Below are positions 17,063 through 26,481 of a stretch of DNA of 64,000 nt, piece after piece (within the stretch, counting starts at the first letter, position 1; each line of letters begins with the position of its first letter). Made by a program: the position numbers and the translations under genes. Under the pieces are notes generated by a model. It did not search any database. It was not told the origin of the DNA and was given only the letters and a program-made list of their open reading frames with translations. The DNA is from Microbacterium sp. Leaf320 (GTDB lineage: Bacteria; Actinomycetota; Actinomycetes; Actinomycetales; Microbacteriaceae). The stretch is taken from positions 750,617 through 814,616 of the forward strand of contig NZ_LMOD01000001.1 of assembly GCF_001423485.1 (NCBI RefSeq), in the 5' to 3' direction.

Positions 17063-17068
17063 TAGACT
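17063..17068 (+). promoter_or_regulatory. -10 of a leaderless promoter (recG)
   Basis: TAGACT ends 6 nt before the recG ATG at 17075. Confidence 0.5.
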
Positions 17069-17074
17069 CGGAGC

Positions 17075-19249
17075 ATGTCGCTCACGCTCGATTCGTCTCT
17101 GGAGGAGGCGCTCGGCGTCACCCCTGCGAAGACCCTCGATCGGGCGTTCCGCATGAAGACGGTCGGCGATCTGCTCTCGCACTATCCGCGGCGGTACGCC
17201 GATCCCGGTGAGCTGACCCCGATCCGCGAACTCCCTCTCGGTGAGACGGTGACGATCGTCGCCGAGGTGCTGTCATCGAGCGCCAGGGCCATGCGCAACC
17301 GCCGGGGAGCCATGGTCGACGTCGTGATCGGCGACGGCATCGGCAAGATGTCTCTCACCTTCTTCGCGAAGAACCTGGGGGCCGCCAAATGGCGGTCGGA
17401 AGACCTGGCCGTCGGGCGCCGAGGCGTCTTCTCGGGAAAGGTCGGCGAGTTCAACGGAATGACGCAGTTCGCGCACCCGGAGTATGAGCTCTTCGACGAC
17501 GAGGATGCGGCACGGCGTCGGGCCGATGCTCGGGCGGCCGTGCTGATACCCATCTACCCGGCCACGGCGAGCCTGCAGACGTGGCAGATCGCGAAGTTCA
17601 TCACGCGCGTGCTCGACGGACTCGGAGAGGTGCCTGAGCCGCTGACGGCGGAGGTCCGTACCAGGGAGGAGCTGTTGACCGCGCGCGAGGCGCTCGAGCA
17701 GATCCACCGTCCTCAGACGCGCAACGACATCGATCCGGCCGTCCGCACGCTGCGCATGCACGAGGCGCTCACACTGCAGACGGCGCTGCTGCAACAGCGT
17801 GATGCCGTCCGGGCGCTCTCGGCGACGGCGCGACCGGCGATGCCCGGCGGGCTGCTCGAACGATTCGACGCCTCGCTGCCGTACGAACTCACCCCGGATC
17901 AGCAGACGGTCGGAGCGCAGGTCGCCGAGGACCTCGTCGGATCCTGGCCGATGAACCGGCTCGTGCAGGGTGAGGTCGGTTCGGGAAAGACACTGGTCGC
18001 GCTGCGGGCTATGCTGCAGGTCGCCGAATCCGGGGGACAGGCCGCTCTCATCGCGCCGACCGAGGTGCTCGCGGGGCAGCACCTGCGGTCGATCGCGAAG
18101 ATGCTCGGACCGCAACTGGGCCCGCTGGTCATGCCGACGCTGTTGACCGGACAGATGCCGGCGGCTGAGCGCCGCAAGGCCGCGCTCCGAGTGGCGTCAG
18201 GGCAGGCGCTCATCGTCGTCGGCACCCATGCGCTGCTCGGCGAGAAGACGACCTTCGCCGACCTCGGTCTCGTCGTCGTCGACGAGCAGCACCGCTTCGG
18301 AGTCGAGCAGCGTGAGGCGCTTCGGGCGAAGGGGTCGAGCCCGCATGCGCTCGTGCTCACCGCGACACCGATCCCGCGCACCGTGGCCATGACCGTTTTC
18401 GGCGACCTCGACACCTCTGTGATCCGGACGATGCCGAAGGGCCGAGCGGGGATCGAATCGTTCGTCGCCCCGTTGGCCGAGCATCCAGGATGGTTCAACC
18501 GGGTGTGGGAGCGCGCGGCCGAGGAGATCGCCCAGGGACGCCAGGTGTTCGCGGTGTGCGCCGCGATCGACACGACGAAGAAGACGGCGGAGGCGGGGGA
18601 GCAGCCGCTCGTCCAGCCCGAGGGGGCATCCGGACCCCGGTGGGGCGTGGTGCAGCTCGATGAGGCGCTCGAGACGCACCCGAAGCTGGGCACTCTGCGA
18701 AGGGCGGTCCTGCACGGACGCATGCCGTCGGATGAGAAGGATGCGATCATGCAGGCGTTCGCCCGCGGCGAGATCGACCTGCTGATCGCGACGACCGTGA
18801 TCGAGGTCGGAGTCGACGTTCCCAACGCCTCGACGATGATCGTGCTCGACGCCGATCGATTCGGAGTGTCGCAGCTGCACCAGCTGCGCGGCCGTGTCGG
18901 TCGAGGGGGAGTCCCCGGTCTGTGTCTGCTGGTGACCGAGGCCGAGGTGGGATCGGTCGCACGAGAGAGGGTCGACGCGGTGTCGGCCACTCTCGACGGC
19001 TTCGCCCTGGCCGAGGTCGATCTCGATCTGCGCGGTGAAGGCGACGTTCTCGGGTCCGCCCAGGCAGGCGTCCGCTCGTCCCTCAAGCTGCTCCGGGTGG
19101 TGAAGGACTCCGGTCTGATCGTCAGGGCGCGCGAACTGGCCGAGGGAATCCTCACCGCAGATCCGGATCTCGAGGCGAATCCTGGCCTGCGATCGGCGAT
19201 CGAGCGACGCGTGAGCGACGACGATCGCGCGGCCCTGGCGAAGAACTGA
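17075..19249 (+). CDS. recG: ATP-dependent DNA helicase RecG
   Basis: 724 aa. N-terminal OB/wedge domain (about 55-140), then the superfamily-2 helicase core: Walker A GEVGSGKT (about 299-306), DEQHRFG (DExH-type, about 401-407), LTATPIPRT (motif III), and motif VI in [10 protein letters not shown]. Unwinds and reverses stalled forks and Holliday junctions. Probably leaderless. coaD follows after 31 bp. Confidence 0.96.
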   Translation: MSLTLDSSLEEALGVTPAKTLDRAFRMKTVGDLLSHYPRRYADPGELTPIRELPLGETVTIVAEVLSSSARAMRNRRGAMVDVVIGDGIGKMSLTFFAKNLGAAKWRSEDLAVGRRGVFSGKVGEFNGMTQFAHPEYELFDDEDAARRRADARAAVLIPIYPATASLQTWQIAKFITRVLDGLGEVPEPLTAEVRTREELLTAREALEQIHRPQTRNDIDPAVRTLRMHEALTLQTALLQQRDAVRALSATARPAMPGGLLERFDASLPYELTPDQQTVGAQVAEDLVGSWPMNRLVQGEVGSGKTLVALRAMLQVAESGGQAALIAPTEVLAGQHLRSIAKMLGPQLGPLVMPTLLTGQMPAAERRKAALRVASGQALIVVGTHALLGEKTTFADLGLVVVDEQHRFGVEQREALRAKGSSPHALVLTATPIPRTVAMTVFGDLDTSVIRTMPKGRAGIESFVAPLAEHPGWFNRVWERAAEEIAQGRQVFAVCAAIDTTKKTAEAGEQPLVQPEGASGPRWGVVQLDEALETHPKLGTLRRAVLHGRMPSDEKDAIMQAFARGEIDLLIATTVIEVGVDVPNASTMIVLDADRFGVSQLHQLRGRVGRGGVPGLCLLVTEAEVGSVARERVDAVSATLDGFALAEVDLDLRGEGDVLGSAQAGVRSSLKLLRVVKDSGLIVRARELAEGILTADPDLEANPGLRSAIERRVSDDDRAALAKN

Positions 19250-19267
19250 CCTGCAGACGGCGTGCCC

Positions 19268-19273
19268 TAGGCT
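19268..19273 (+). promoter_or_regulatory. -10 of a leaderless promoter (coaD)
   Basis: TAGGCT ends 7 nt before the coaD ATG. The GGGGAG between them could also act as a Shine-Dalgarno in recG read-through transcripts. Confidence 0.45.
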
Positions 19274-19280
19274 GGGGAGC

Positions 19281-19778
19281 ATGAGCAGCCGGATCGCCGT
19301 CGTCCCGGGTTCCTTCGACCCGCCGACCCTTGGTCACCTCGACGTCATCCGTCGTGCGGCCAAGCTGTATGACGAGCTCCATGTGCTCGTCGTTCACAAC
19401 CCGGGCAAGGAGGCGATGCTGCCGATCGCGCAGCGGATGTCGCTGATCGAGCAGTCGATCGCCGAAGAAGGAATCGGCGCCAACGTCGTCGTGGGCTCCT
19501 GGAGCATGGGCCTGCTGGTGGACTACGCGCGAGATGTCGGCGCGGGGGTCCTGGTCAAGGGGATCCGTTCGCAGATCGATGTCGCCTACGAATCGCCGAT
19601 GGCGATCGTCAACCGTCACCTCGCCGACATCGAGACCGTCTTCCTGCTGCCCGATCCCGCGCATGCACTCGTGTCGAGCTCGCTGGTGCGTCAGGTAGCG
19701 GGGCTCGGTGGCGATGTCTCACCGTTCGTCCCGCCTGCGGTCGCGGCATTCCTCGATACGGGGTCGCGCGGTATCTGA
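19281..19778 (+). CDS. coaD: Pantetheine-phosphate adenylyltransferase
   Basis: 165 aa, normal length. Nucleotidyltransferase motif [15 protein letters not shown] with the family T/HxGH-type His, and '[25 protein letters not shown]' near the C-terminus (ISSTxVR-like). Transfers AMP to 4'-phosphopantetheine in coenzyme A synthesis. Confidence 0.96.
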   Translation: MSSRIAVVPGSFDPPTLGHLDVIRRAAKLYDELHVLVVHNPGKEAMLPIAQRMSLIEQSIAEEGIGANVVVGSWSMGLLVDYARDVGAGVLVKGIRSQIDVAYESPMAIVNRHLADIETVFLLPDPAHALVSSSLVRQVAGLGGDVSPFVPPAVAAFLDTGSRGI

Positions 19779-19837
19779 CCTTCCCGTCCGAGGCAGCGCG
19801 CACAGCGCGGAACCAGCCCCGAACGACGCAGAGCCGG

Positions 19838-19843
19838 TACCAT
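19838..19843 (+). promoter_or_regulatory. -10 of a leaderless promoter (DUF177-rpmF-rnc-mutM)
   Basis: TACCAT ends 6 nt before the GTG at 19850, favouring this GTG over the ATG at 19862. Confidence 0.5.
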
Positions 19844-19849
19844 TGCGGG

Positions 19850-20410
19850 GTGCGTTCCCGAATGAGTGGCCCTTTCGTCCTCCCCGTCCGCGACATCGTC
19901 CGAAAGCCCGGCGAGATGCGCGAGCATGAGTTCTCCGTGACCCTGCGCGAAGCGTGGGGAGAGGGGATCGTGGCGTATGAAGCAGGATCCGAGCTCGACC
20001 TGGATGTGCGACTGGAGTCGGTCCACGAGGGCATCCTGGTGTCCGGAACGGCCGATGCGGAGTACTCCGGGGTGTGCGGAAGATGCCTGATCGACATCGC
20101 TCGGCCCGTCGAAGTCGAGTTCCAGGAGCTTTTCGCGTATCCTGGTGAGGAAGAAACTGACTTCGAGGTTCAAGACGACCACGTGGATCTTGAAACTCTA
20201 GTCAGGGATGCGGCCGTGTTGTCGCTTCCATTTCAGCCGGTGTGTCAGCCGGATTGCCCCGGGCTCGACCCGGAAACGGGCGAGAGACTGACCGCGAGCA
20301 CCGGAACGGAGCAGGACGCTCCCATCGATCCTCGGTGGAGTGCGCTCCAGAACATCACAGACCGAGACGGCACGGAAGAATCTCGTGCCGTCGAGAAAGA
20401 AGAGAGCTAG
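19850..20410 (+). CDS. DUF177 (YceD-family) protein
   Basis: 186 aa from GTG at 19850, chosen because a -10 lies 6 nt upstream; ATG at 19862 is an alternative. DUF177 features: 'CGRCLIDIARPVEVEFQELF' and 'CQPDCPGLDPETG', a Cys pair pattern. The family is encoded just before rpmF across bacteria and is linked to 23S rRNA/large-subunit biogenesis. First gene of a DUF177-rpmF-rnc-mutM operon with gaps of 2, 17 and -8 bp. Confidence 0.92.
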   Translation: MRSRMSGPFVLPVRDIVRKPGEMREHEFSVTLREAWGEGIVAYEAGSELDLDVRLESVHEGILVSGTADAEYSGVCGRCLIDIARPVEVEFQELFAYPGEEETDFEVQDDHVDLETLVRDAAVLSLPFQPVCQPDCPGLDPETGERLTASTGTEQDAPIDPRWSALQNITDRDGTEESRAVEKEES

Positions 20411-20412
20411 TC

Positions 20413-20622
20413 ATGGCTGGTAACCCCCCGAAGCGCAAGGTATCCCGTTCGAACACCCGCTCGCGCCGTGCGCAGTGGAAGGCGGCGCCCGTCGCGCTCG
20501 TCAAGACGATCGAGAACGGCCAGGTCGTCTACAGCCGTCCCCACCAGGCGAAGGTCGTCACCGACTCGCAGGGCACCGAGCTGTTCCTCGAGTACAAGGG
20601 CCGCAAGGTCGCCGACGTCTGA
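20413..20622 (+). CDS. rpmF: 50S ribosomal protein L32, cysteine-free type
   Basis: 69 aa: begins MAGNPPKRKVSRSNTRSRRA, the L32 signature. It contains no cysteine at all, so it lacks the zinc ribbon of the C+ form and is a zinc-independent L32. Cotranscribed with DUF177 and rnc. Confidence 0.96.
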   Translation: MAGNPPKRKVSRSNTRSRRAQWKAAPVALVKTIENGQVVYSRPHQAKVVTDSQGTELFLEYKGRKVADV

Positions 20623-20639
20623 GTCGCGACTTCACGACT

Positions 20640-21332
20640 GTGACTAAGGTCCCTGGGGGGACGAGACCGCTCCCAGAGAAGCTCCGCGTCGAAATCGACG
20701 CGGAGCTTCTGGAGTTGGCACTCACCCATCGCTCCTACGCGTACGAGCACGGCGGGATCCCGCACAACGAGCGTCTCGAATTCCTCGGCGACTCGGTGCT
20801 CGGTCAGGCTGTGACCGTGATGCTCTTCACGACCCATCCAGGGCTCGACGAGGGTGAGCTCGCGAAGCGGCGTGCGAGCGTCGTGTCTACCGTCGCTCTC
20901 GCAGAGGTCGCTCGAGGCCTCGATCTGGGCAGCCATCTGCTCCTCGGACGCGGAGAAGAGCAGACGGGCGGCCGCAACAAGGACTCGATCCTCGCGGACA
21001 CGATGGAGGCGGTGATCGGGGCGACCTATCTGTCGGCAGGTCCCGATGCCGCCACCGACCTCGTGCTGCGACTCACCGAGCCGCTGCTCGCTGACCCCGA
21101 GCGGTACGGCGCGGCCATGGACCCGAAGACGAGTCTTCAGGAGCTGGCCGCGAAGCTGGGCGCGACACCGCCTGCGTACTCGATCGAGGCGAGCGGCCCC
21201 GACCACGATCGCCGTTTCGTCGCCACCGTCGCGGTCGGCGACGTCGCGATGACCGGCAAAGGCAGCAGCAAGAAGACGGCCGAGATGGCGGCGGCGCTCA
21301 GCGCATGGCGCTTCCTCAACGAGCGTGCCTGA
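20640..21332 (+). CDS. rnc: Ribonuclease III
   Basis: 230 aa from GTG at 20640, no clear Shine-Dalgarno. Catalytic signature NERLEFLGDSVLG (about residues 40-52), a second acidic cluster DTMEAVIGATYL, and a C-terminal dsRNA-binding domain (about 155-228). Processes rRNA and cuts double-stranded RNA. Codons 13-24 carry a 16-bp perfect hairpin. The mutM start overlaps its stop by 8 bp. Confidence 0.96.
   Translation: MTKVPGGTRPLPEKLRVEIDAELLELALTHRSYAYEHGGIPHNERLEFLGDSVLGQAVTVMLFTTHPGLDEGELAKRRASVVSTVALAEVARGLDLGSHLLLGRGEEQTGGRNKDSILADTMEAVIGATYLSAGPDAATDLVLRLTEPLLADPERYGAAMDPKTSLQELAAKLGATPPAYSIEASGPDHDRRFVATVAVGDVAMTGKGSSKKTAEMAAALSAWRFLNERA
20677..20710 (+). promoter_or_regulatory. 16-bp perfect hairpin inside rnc, candidate RNase III site
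   Basis: AGAAGCTCCGCGTCGA (20677-20692) and TCGACGCGGAGCTTCT (20695-20710) are exact reverse complements separated by AA. In RNA this gives about 15 bp with a 4-nt loop, long enough to be cut by RNase III. Known in family: RNase III commonly limits its own mRNA by cleavage. Confidence 0.55.
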
Positions 21333-22188
21333 GCTCCCTGAGGTCGAAGTCGTCCGTGCGGGACTCGCTCCCGCCGCGATCGGTGCCGTCATCACCGCGG
21401 TGACGGTTCTCGACGAGCGCGCGCTGACGCGCCATGCCGCGGGGCCTGCCGACTTCGTCGCCCGTCTCGAAGGTCGCACCTTCACCGATGCCTCCCGTCG
21501 AGGCAAGTTCCTCTGGCTCCCGCTCGATGCCGACGACTCCGCTCTGATCGCGCACCTCGGAATGAGCGGTCAGATGCTGCTCCGCTCCCCGGATGCCACC
21601 GCAGAGCGGCACGAGCGGATCCGGATCGACATCGAGCATCCTCGTCACGGTGAGCTCGCGATCGTCTTCGCCGACCAGCGCACGTTCGGGTCTCTCGCGG
21701 TCGACCGCTTCGTGCTCGACGGGCCGACTCCCGTGCCCACCCAGGTCGCGCACATCGCTCGCGACCCGATGGACCCCCACTTCGACGACACGGGGTTCCT
21801 CCTCGCGCTGCGACGGCGGGGGAGTGCGATCAAGCGGGTTCTCCTCGACCAGCAGGTGATCAGCGGGGTCGGCAACATCTATGCCGACGAGTCGCTGTGG
21901 GCGGCGCGGATCCACCCGGAGACGCCGGCGAGCTCTCTCTCCACGCAGGCAGCGATGCGCCTCCTCGCCGAGGTTCGAACAGTCCTCGCCAAGGCCCTCG
22001 CGGAGGGCGGTACCAGCTTCGACTCGCAGTACGTGAACGTGAACGGTCAGGCGGGCTACTTCGCGCACTCGCTCAACGCCTACGGTCGTGGCGGGCAGCC
22101 GTGCCCTCGGTGCGGTGGACTCATCAGGCGTGAGGCGTTCATGAACCGATCGAGTCACTACTGCCCCCGGTGTCAGCGCCGACGCTGA
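21325..22188 (+). CDS. mutM: Formamidopyrimidine-DNA glycosylase
   Basis: 287 aa from GTG at 21325. MPELPEVEVVR gives the catalytic Pro2-Glu3; RRGKFLWLPL holds the conserved Lys. The H2TH region includes ISGVGNIYADESLW, and a C-terminal zinc finger has CPRCGG and YCPRCQ. Removes 8-oxoguanine and nicks abasic sites. Translationally coupled to rnc. Converges on the permease gene with 12 bp between them and no visible terminator. Confidence 0.96.
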   Translation: MPELPEVEVVRAGLAPAAIGAVITAVTVLDERALTRHAAGPADFVARLEGRTFTDASRRGKFLWLPLDADDSALIAHLGMSGQMLLRSPDATAERHERIRIDIEHPRHGELAIVFADQRTFGSLAVDRFVLDGPTPVPTQVAHIARDPMDPHFDDTGFLLALRRRGSAIKRVLLDQQVISGVGNIYADESLWAARIHPETPASSLSTQAAMRLLAEVRTVLAKALAEGGTSFDSQYVNVNGQAGYFAHSLNAYGRGGQPCPRCGGLIRREAFMNRSSHYCPRCQRRR

Positions 22189-22200
22189 CCGACCGTACTG

Positions 22201-23523
22201 TCAGGCCGCATGGAAGGACTGCGCGAGCAGCGGCCTGGTGACGCGAGTGCTCGTCCAGACCACGGCTATACCCACGCTCACGACGACGGCGATCGTCAGC
22301 AACGACTCGGGTGCGGTGATGAGAGCGATGCCGAGCAGCGGGAAGACCAGCACGGCAGCGCAGAGCGCCGAACCGAGTGCGGTGACCAGCAGAGGTGACA
22401 TGATCGCTGTTCTCCGTGCGCTGTCGACGGTCTCCAGCGGCATCCCGAGGTGGTGAAGGCTCCTGTGCAGGTCACGCTGGTCCAGCACTGATGCTGCTTG
22501 GTTCACTCCGACCGATGCCGCGACCATGAGGAACGAGGCCACGAGAGTGATGAGAAGGCCGGTGCGCATGTCGGCCGCGAGAGCGGCATCCGCGCCGTCG
22601 AGCCCCTCGCTTCCCATCACGTTCATCAGGGAGACGCCGGTCCCGGCGAACACCGCCATGAAGCTGGCCATCGCGATTCCACTCACCTGGCGCCATGCGG
22701 CTTTCGGCGAGTCGAGCACCATCCGCGCTGCGATCAGCCGATCCGCCCTCTCAGCGCGCCGCAGCTGACGAGATGCGGTGACCTTGAGCACCCACGGGCC
22801 GATCACATTGAGGATCGCCAGTGCGACCGCGAACAGGGCCGCGAGCACGACGATCGTGGTGGTGAAGCCCGCGATCGTGGGGAAGATCTTCACGAGGACG
22901 AAGACGAGTGCGATCACCGAGACGCCGATGATCGCACGGAACCAGTGCACGGACGAGGTGCTCGTGCGAAGCCGCACGCCGAGGGGCGAGATGATCACCC
23001 GCCGGAGTCCGAGAGCAGCGCTGCCGGCGGCGACGAGCAGTATGCCGCCGACGACCGCGACGACACCGACCGGTGGCAGCAGCACCGCGTCGAGGCCCAG
23101 CGCCGCTCCACGGAACGGGATGAGCCCGATGAGGGGGGAGATCGCGAGGTAGGCGATGATACCCACGAGCGCACCGGCGGCTGCGACGAGGACGGACTCG
23201 ATCACAGTGGCCACGCTCACGCCCAGCCCAGTGACACCGAGAAGGCGGAGGGTCGAGAGCCGCTCGTCCCGTCGCCGTGCGGAGAGCCGGGCCGCAGCAC
23301 CGCCGAGGTTCGCGAGGGGGACGACGAGTAGCACCAGTGCGATGGCGGCGAGGGCTTGATACAGAGGACCGTAGCCGTCGGTCCACGTCCAGAAGGACTG
23401 GGCTCCACCCACGACGGTGAGCACCAGAGCGGTGACGATCGCGAACGCAGTGGCGGGAAGGGCGATCACGGCGTTCTGGCCCTTGGCAGGCCGCAGCAGG
23501 AGACCGAGCACGGACGGGTTCAT
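22201..23523 (-). CDS. FtsX-type ABC transporter permease
   Basis: 440 aa with about nine or ten hydrophobic segments. Two similar halves, each with an FtsX-like permease core (for example 'RRDERLSTLRLLGVTGLGVSVATVIESVLVAAAGALVG', and 'RDLHRSLHHLGMPLETVDSARRTAIMSPLLV'). No large extracellular MacB domain. Overlaps the upstream ATPase gene by 4 bp, so the pair forms an exporter or mechanotransmission complex. Substrate unknown; often bacitracin- or lipid-II-antibiotic-related in Gram-positives, which is inference. Confidence 0.88.
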   Translation of the reverse strand: MNPSVLGLLLRPAKGQNAVIALPATAFAIVTALVLTVVGGAQSFWTWTDGYGPLYQALAAIALVLLVVPLANLGGAAARLSARRRDERLSTLRLLGVTGLGVSVATVIESVLVAAAGALVGIIAYLAISPLIGLIPFRGAALGLDAVLLPPVGVVAVVGGILLVAAGSAALGLRRVIISPLGVRLRTSTSSVHWFRAIIGVSVIALVFVLVKIFPTIAGFTTTIVVLAALFAVALAILNVIGPWVLKVTASRQLRRAERADRLIAARMVLDSPKAAWRQVSGIAMASFMAVFAGTGVSLMNVMGSEGLDGADAALAADMRTGLLITLVASFLMVAASVGVNQAASVLDQRDLHRSLHHLGMPLETVDSARRTAIMSPLLVTALGSALCAAVLVFPLLGIALITAPESLLTIAVVVSVGIAVVWTSTRVTRPLLAQSFHAA

Positions 23524-24215
23524 GCTTTCACCGCCGATGCCGTGATCTGGCCGTCGCGGACAGAGACGATCCTCGAGCAGCGCGCGGCGACCTCCGGATC
23601 ATGAGTCACGACGAGCAGCGTCCGCCCCTGTCCGGTGGTCGACCAGAGCAGCGCATTCATCACCTCCTGCGACGTGCGCGAGTCCAGCGCGCCGGTCGGC
23701 TCGTCGGCGAACACGAGGTCGGCGCCGGTGGCCTGGGCACGAGCGATCGCGACGCGCTGCGCCTGCCCGCCCGACAGCTCACCGATCCGTCGGTCCTCCA
23801 TCCCCGCGAGCCCGAGAGCGGCGAGCCATGACGTCGCGTGCGCCACGGCATCCGCCCGTTTCACTCCGTTGATCATCGAGGCCAGCGCCACGTTCTCCAC
23901 GGCGGTGAGCTCGGGGATCAGCAGGCCCTGCTGGAAGACGAACCCGAACCGCTCGCCTCGCAGTCGCGACCGTGCCGATTCGCCGAGGCCGGCGAGCTCG
24001 ACCGGACTGCCGGTAGAGGGCTGGAAGCTCACCGTGCCGGTGTCGGGGGTGATGATCCCGGCGAGCACATGGAGGAGTGTCGTCTTCCCGGATCCGGATG
24101 CGCCCATGATCGCCACGGACTCGCCACGATGGATGGCGAGATCCACCCCGGCGAGTGCGCGGGTGGTGCCGTAGGACTTCGTGAGGGATCGGGCTTCGAG
24201 GACGGATAAGTTCAT
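23520..24215 (-). CDS. ABC transporter ATP-binding protein (LolD/MacB type)
   Basis: 231 aa from ATG at 24215. Walker A GASGSGKTTLL (about 40-50), signature LSGGQAQRVAIARA, Walker B DLVFADEPTGALDS, and H-loop VVTHDPEVA: a complete ATPase of the MacB/FtsE group. Partner of the overlapping FtsX-type permease. Two inverted copies of CCGATCGGTG flank its upstream region. Confidence 0.93.
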   Translation of the reverse strand: MNLSVLEARSLTKSYGTTRALAGVDLAIHRGESVAIMGASGSGKTTLLHVLAGIITPDTGTVSFQPSTGSPVELAGLGESARSRLRGERFGFVFQQGLLIPELTAVENVALASMINGVKRADAVAHATSWLAALGLAGMEDRRIGELSGGQAQRVAIARAQATGADLVFADEPTGALDSRTSQEVMNALLWSTTGQGRTLLVVTHDPEVAARCSRIVSVRDGQITASAVKA

Positions 24216-24237
24216 GTTTCCAGCCTCGCGACCGGCC

Positions 24238-24293
24238 CCGATCGGTGCATCGGCCCGGCGGATGATCCGCGTCGAACCGCATACACCGATCGG
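24238..24293. promoter_or_regulatory. Inverted CCGATCGGTG/CACCGATCGG pair before the ABC operon
   Basis: CCGATCGGTG at 24238-24247 and its exact reverse complement at 24284-24293, centres 46 bp apart, in the 88-bp gap before the ATPase start. Each contains the palindrome CCGATCGG. A leftward -10-like TATGCG lies at the outer copy. Suggests a regulator bound to two sites. Confidence 0.35.
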
Positions 24294-24303
24294 ATGATCT
24301 CGG

Positions 24304-25383
24304 TCAGATCCGCTTCTGCCACGCTCCCGCATAGGAGACCGCGGTGAAACCGATCGCCTCGTTGATGCCGAGCATCGGACGGTTCTCTTCTGCGTTGAAT
24401 GTGGAGACCACAGGGGAGTGGGGCATCAGCTCGCGCCAGTGCAGCAGATTGGCGCACTTGACGAGCGCGCCGAGGCGGTGTCCCCGGTGCTCGCTAGAGA
24501 CGAGAGTGCCGAGCTGATGCGTCACCCCTGTGCGGTCCGACGCGATCAGGAGCTCGTTGTAGGCGACGAGGTCACCGGAGGGGATGTGCTGCACCGCGAC
24601 GACCGACAGCGCCTGACCGGCGCCGGTGAGACGCTTCTCCCGTCGGACGACGCGATCGGCGTCCCAGACTTCGGCGACGAAATCCATCTCGCCGCTCGGC
24701 GCATCCGTCGAGAGACGGGCGAGGATCGCCGCGTAGCCCTCGCGGTGCTCGGTCGGCGTCGGAGCAAGCCACTGCAGAACGCGATAGTCGGGCCCTGCCG
24801 CGGCCTGCGCCGTCTCCATCGCCTCGCGCAGGGGAGCCGAGTCTGAGCGCAGATCGAACTCGCTGTTGCGCTCGACCTGCTCGAACTCGTAACCACGGGC
24901 CTCGAGGGCGTCGGAGAGCGGGATCGCCGGGATGCGGCCCCATCCGGTTCGCGGAACGATCATCCGCTCGGCCTCGACCGGGCGGTGAAGCGTCCAGGTC
25001 TGCACAAGTGAGCGACCGTGCGCGCGCGCCTCGGTCTCCGCGAGCGAGAGCAGCGCATCCTCGACGCCGCGTCCCCAGTGGCGCTCCGGCACCATCAGGT
25101 CGACCTCCGCCGCATGGGCGTCCTCCTCCTGCGCGTAGTCGATCGTGATCATCCCCACGATCTCGTCTCCGAGGCGGGCGACAAACCCGGTGTGCAGAGT
25201 GTCGGTGGTGTCCTGCCACCCGGCGAGCAGCTGCGCGGCGTCAGGCGCGATATCGGGCAGGCCGACCAGTTCATCGCAGATCTGGCGATTGAGGTCTCCG
25301 TAGGCGCGGAAGTCGGCGCCGTCGGCATCGTCCAGTGATTTCGGGACGGTCAGCGCAGAGATCGTCAGCGCGATGGTCGTCAT
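24304..25383 (-). CDS. Double-GNAT N-acetyltransferase (copy 1)
   Basis: 359 aa with two GNAT domains, about residues 1-165 and 190-355. In the first, 'EVDLMVPERHWGRGVEDALLSLAE' is the acetyl-CoA pyrophosphate loop region. In the second, 'LVSSEHRGHRLGALVKCANLLHW' and 'FNAEENRPMLGINEAIGFTAVSYAGAWQK' are complete. It overlaps its paralog's stop by 4 bp. The two share the HRGHRLG-LVKCA and NAEENRPML-INEA-GFTA-Y-GAW-K motifs, so they arose by tandem duplication. The layout resembles mycothiol synthase (MshD), but sequence identity to MshD cannot be judged here. Substrate unknown. Confidence 0.88.
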   Translation of the reverse strand: MTTIALTISALTVPKSLDDADGADFRAYGDLNRQICDELVGLPDIAPDAAQLLAGWQDTTDTLHTGFVARLGDEIVGMITIDYAQEEDAHAAEVDLMVPERHWGRGVEDALLSLAETEARAHGRSLVQTWTLHRPVEAERMIVPRTGWGRIPAIPLSDALEARGYEFEQVERNSEFDLRSDSAPLREAMETAQAAAGPDYRVLQWLAPTPTEHREGYAAILARLSTDAPSGEMDFVAEVWDADRVVRREKRLTGAGQALSVVAVQHIPSGDLVAYNELLIASDRTGVTHQLGTLVSSEHRGHRLGALVKCANLLHWRELMPHSPVVSTFNAEENRPMLGINEAIGFTAVSYAGAWQKRI

Positions 25384-26468
25384 GTCAGTTCCTTCTTCCA
25401 GGCGCCTTCATAGGCGATGGCGGTGAAGCCCATGGCTTCGTTGATGGAGAGCATGGGACGGTTCTCCTCGGCGTTGTACGTGATCACGTCGCCGGACTCC
25501 GGAGCGACGTCGCCCCAGGCGAGCAGGGCGGCGCACTTCACGAGCTGCCCGAGACGGTGCCCTCGATGCTCGACCAGCACGAGAGTGTCGTGCTGGTGCG
25601 TGGTCGCGGTGAGCACCGGGCCGATTCCGAGTTCGGTGAAGGCGGTCAGTGCACCGGTGGGGATGTGCTGGGCGACCGTGACCTGCATGGTCTGGCCCAT
25701 CTCCTCGATGCGCTTCTCGCCGTCGATCAGACGCTGTGCGTCCCAGGCCTCCTCGTCTGTCTCCAGATCGCCGGACGGGGCGTCCGTCGACATGCGCGAT
25801 TTCAGCCACGCGTAGCCGTCGATGTGCTCGGCCGGGGTGGGAAGCCCCCACTGGAGCACGCGGTAGTCCGTCGAGAACGCGCGGGCCTCCTCGTACAGTG
25901 CTCGCGCGCGATCGAGAGTCGACGCGGTGATATCGAGACGACTCACGCGGTACACCTGCTCGAGGGTGAAGCCGTGACGTGTGAGGAATCGTGCGACGTG
26001 GTCGTCCGGCACACTGCCGAAGCCGGTCCGCGCCTCGAGCCGTGGACCGTCGCTCGCCGGCTGCTCCGTCCAGTTCTGGATGACGGTGCGGCCGTGCTTC
26101 CGCGCGACGGCCTCGATGTGAGGCAAGGTGGCCGTGCCGATCCCGCGCCCCCAGACCCGCGGATGGATCTCGATCGACGCGATCGCCACCCGGGATCCCT
26201 CTTCATGGGGAATGTCGACGACGGCGCGGCCGACCATCTCGTCACCGACTCTGACGGCCCACACCACGGTGGTGCGCTCCTTGCGGGAACGCAGCAGAGG
26301 CAGCAGCGCCTCAGGTGTGAGGTCCTGCTCGGTGCGGCCGGTGAGTTCCCGGTAGACGGCGTTGCGGACGCGGGCGAGTTCGCGGAACTCGCCCGCGTCC
26401 GCTGCATCCGCCCGTGCTGGCAGCACGAGCGGATGCAGCGATGCATCATCGGTGAGGGGGATGCCCAT
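25380..26468 (-). CDS. Double-GNAT N-acetyltransferase (copy 2)
   Basis: 362 aa, paralog of the next gene downstream and of the same two-domain layout. The first domain has 'ASIEIHPRVWGRGIGTATLPHIEAVARKHGR' (clear acetyl-CoA loop, better conserved than in copy 1); the second has 'LVLVEHRGHRLGQLVKCAALLAW' and 'NAEENRPMLSINEAMGFTAIAYEGAWKK'. Starts 13 bp after the 93-aa gene. Acceptor unknown. Confidence 0.88.
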   Translation of the reverse strand: MGIPLTDDASLHPLVLPARADAADAGEFRELARVRNAVYRELTGRTEQDLTPEALLPLLRSRKERTTVVWAVRVGDEMVGRAVVDIPHEEGSRVAIASIEIHPRVWGRGIGTATLPHIEAVARKHGRTVIQNWTEQPASDGPRLEARTGFGSVPDDHVARFLTRHGFTLEQVYRVSRLDITASTLDRARALYEEARAFSTDYRVLQWGLPTPAEHIDGYAWLKSRMSTDAPSGDLETDEEAWDAQRLIDGEKRIEEMGQTMQVTVAQHIPTGALTAFTELGIGPVLTATTHQHDTLVLVEHRGHRLGQLVKCAALLAWGDVAPESGDVITYNAEENRPMLSINEAMGFTAIAYEGAWKKELT

Positions 26469-26481
26469 GGTGATCTCCAGG

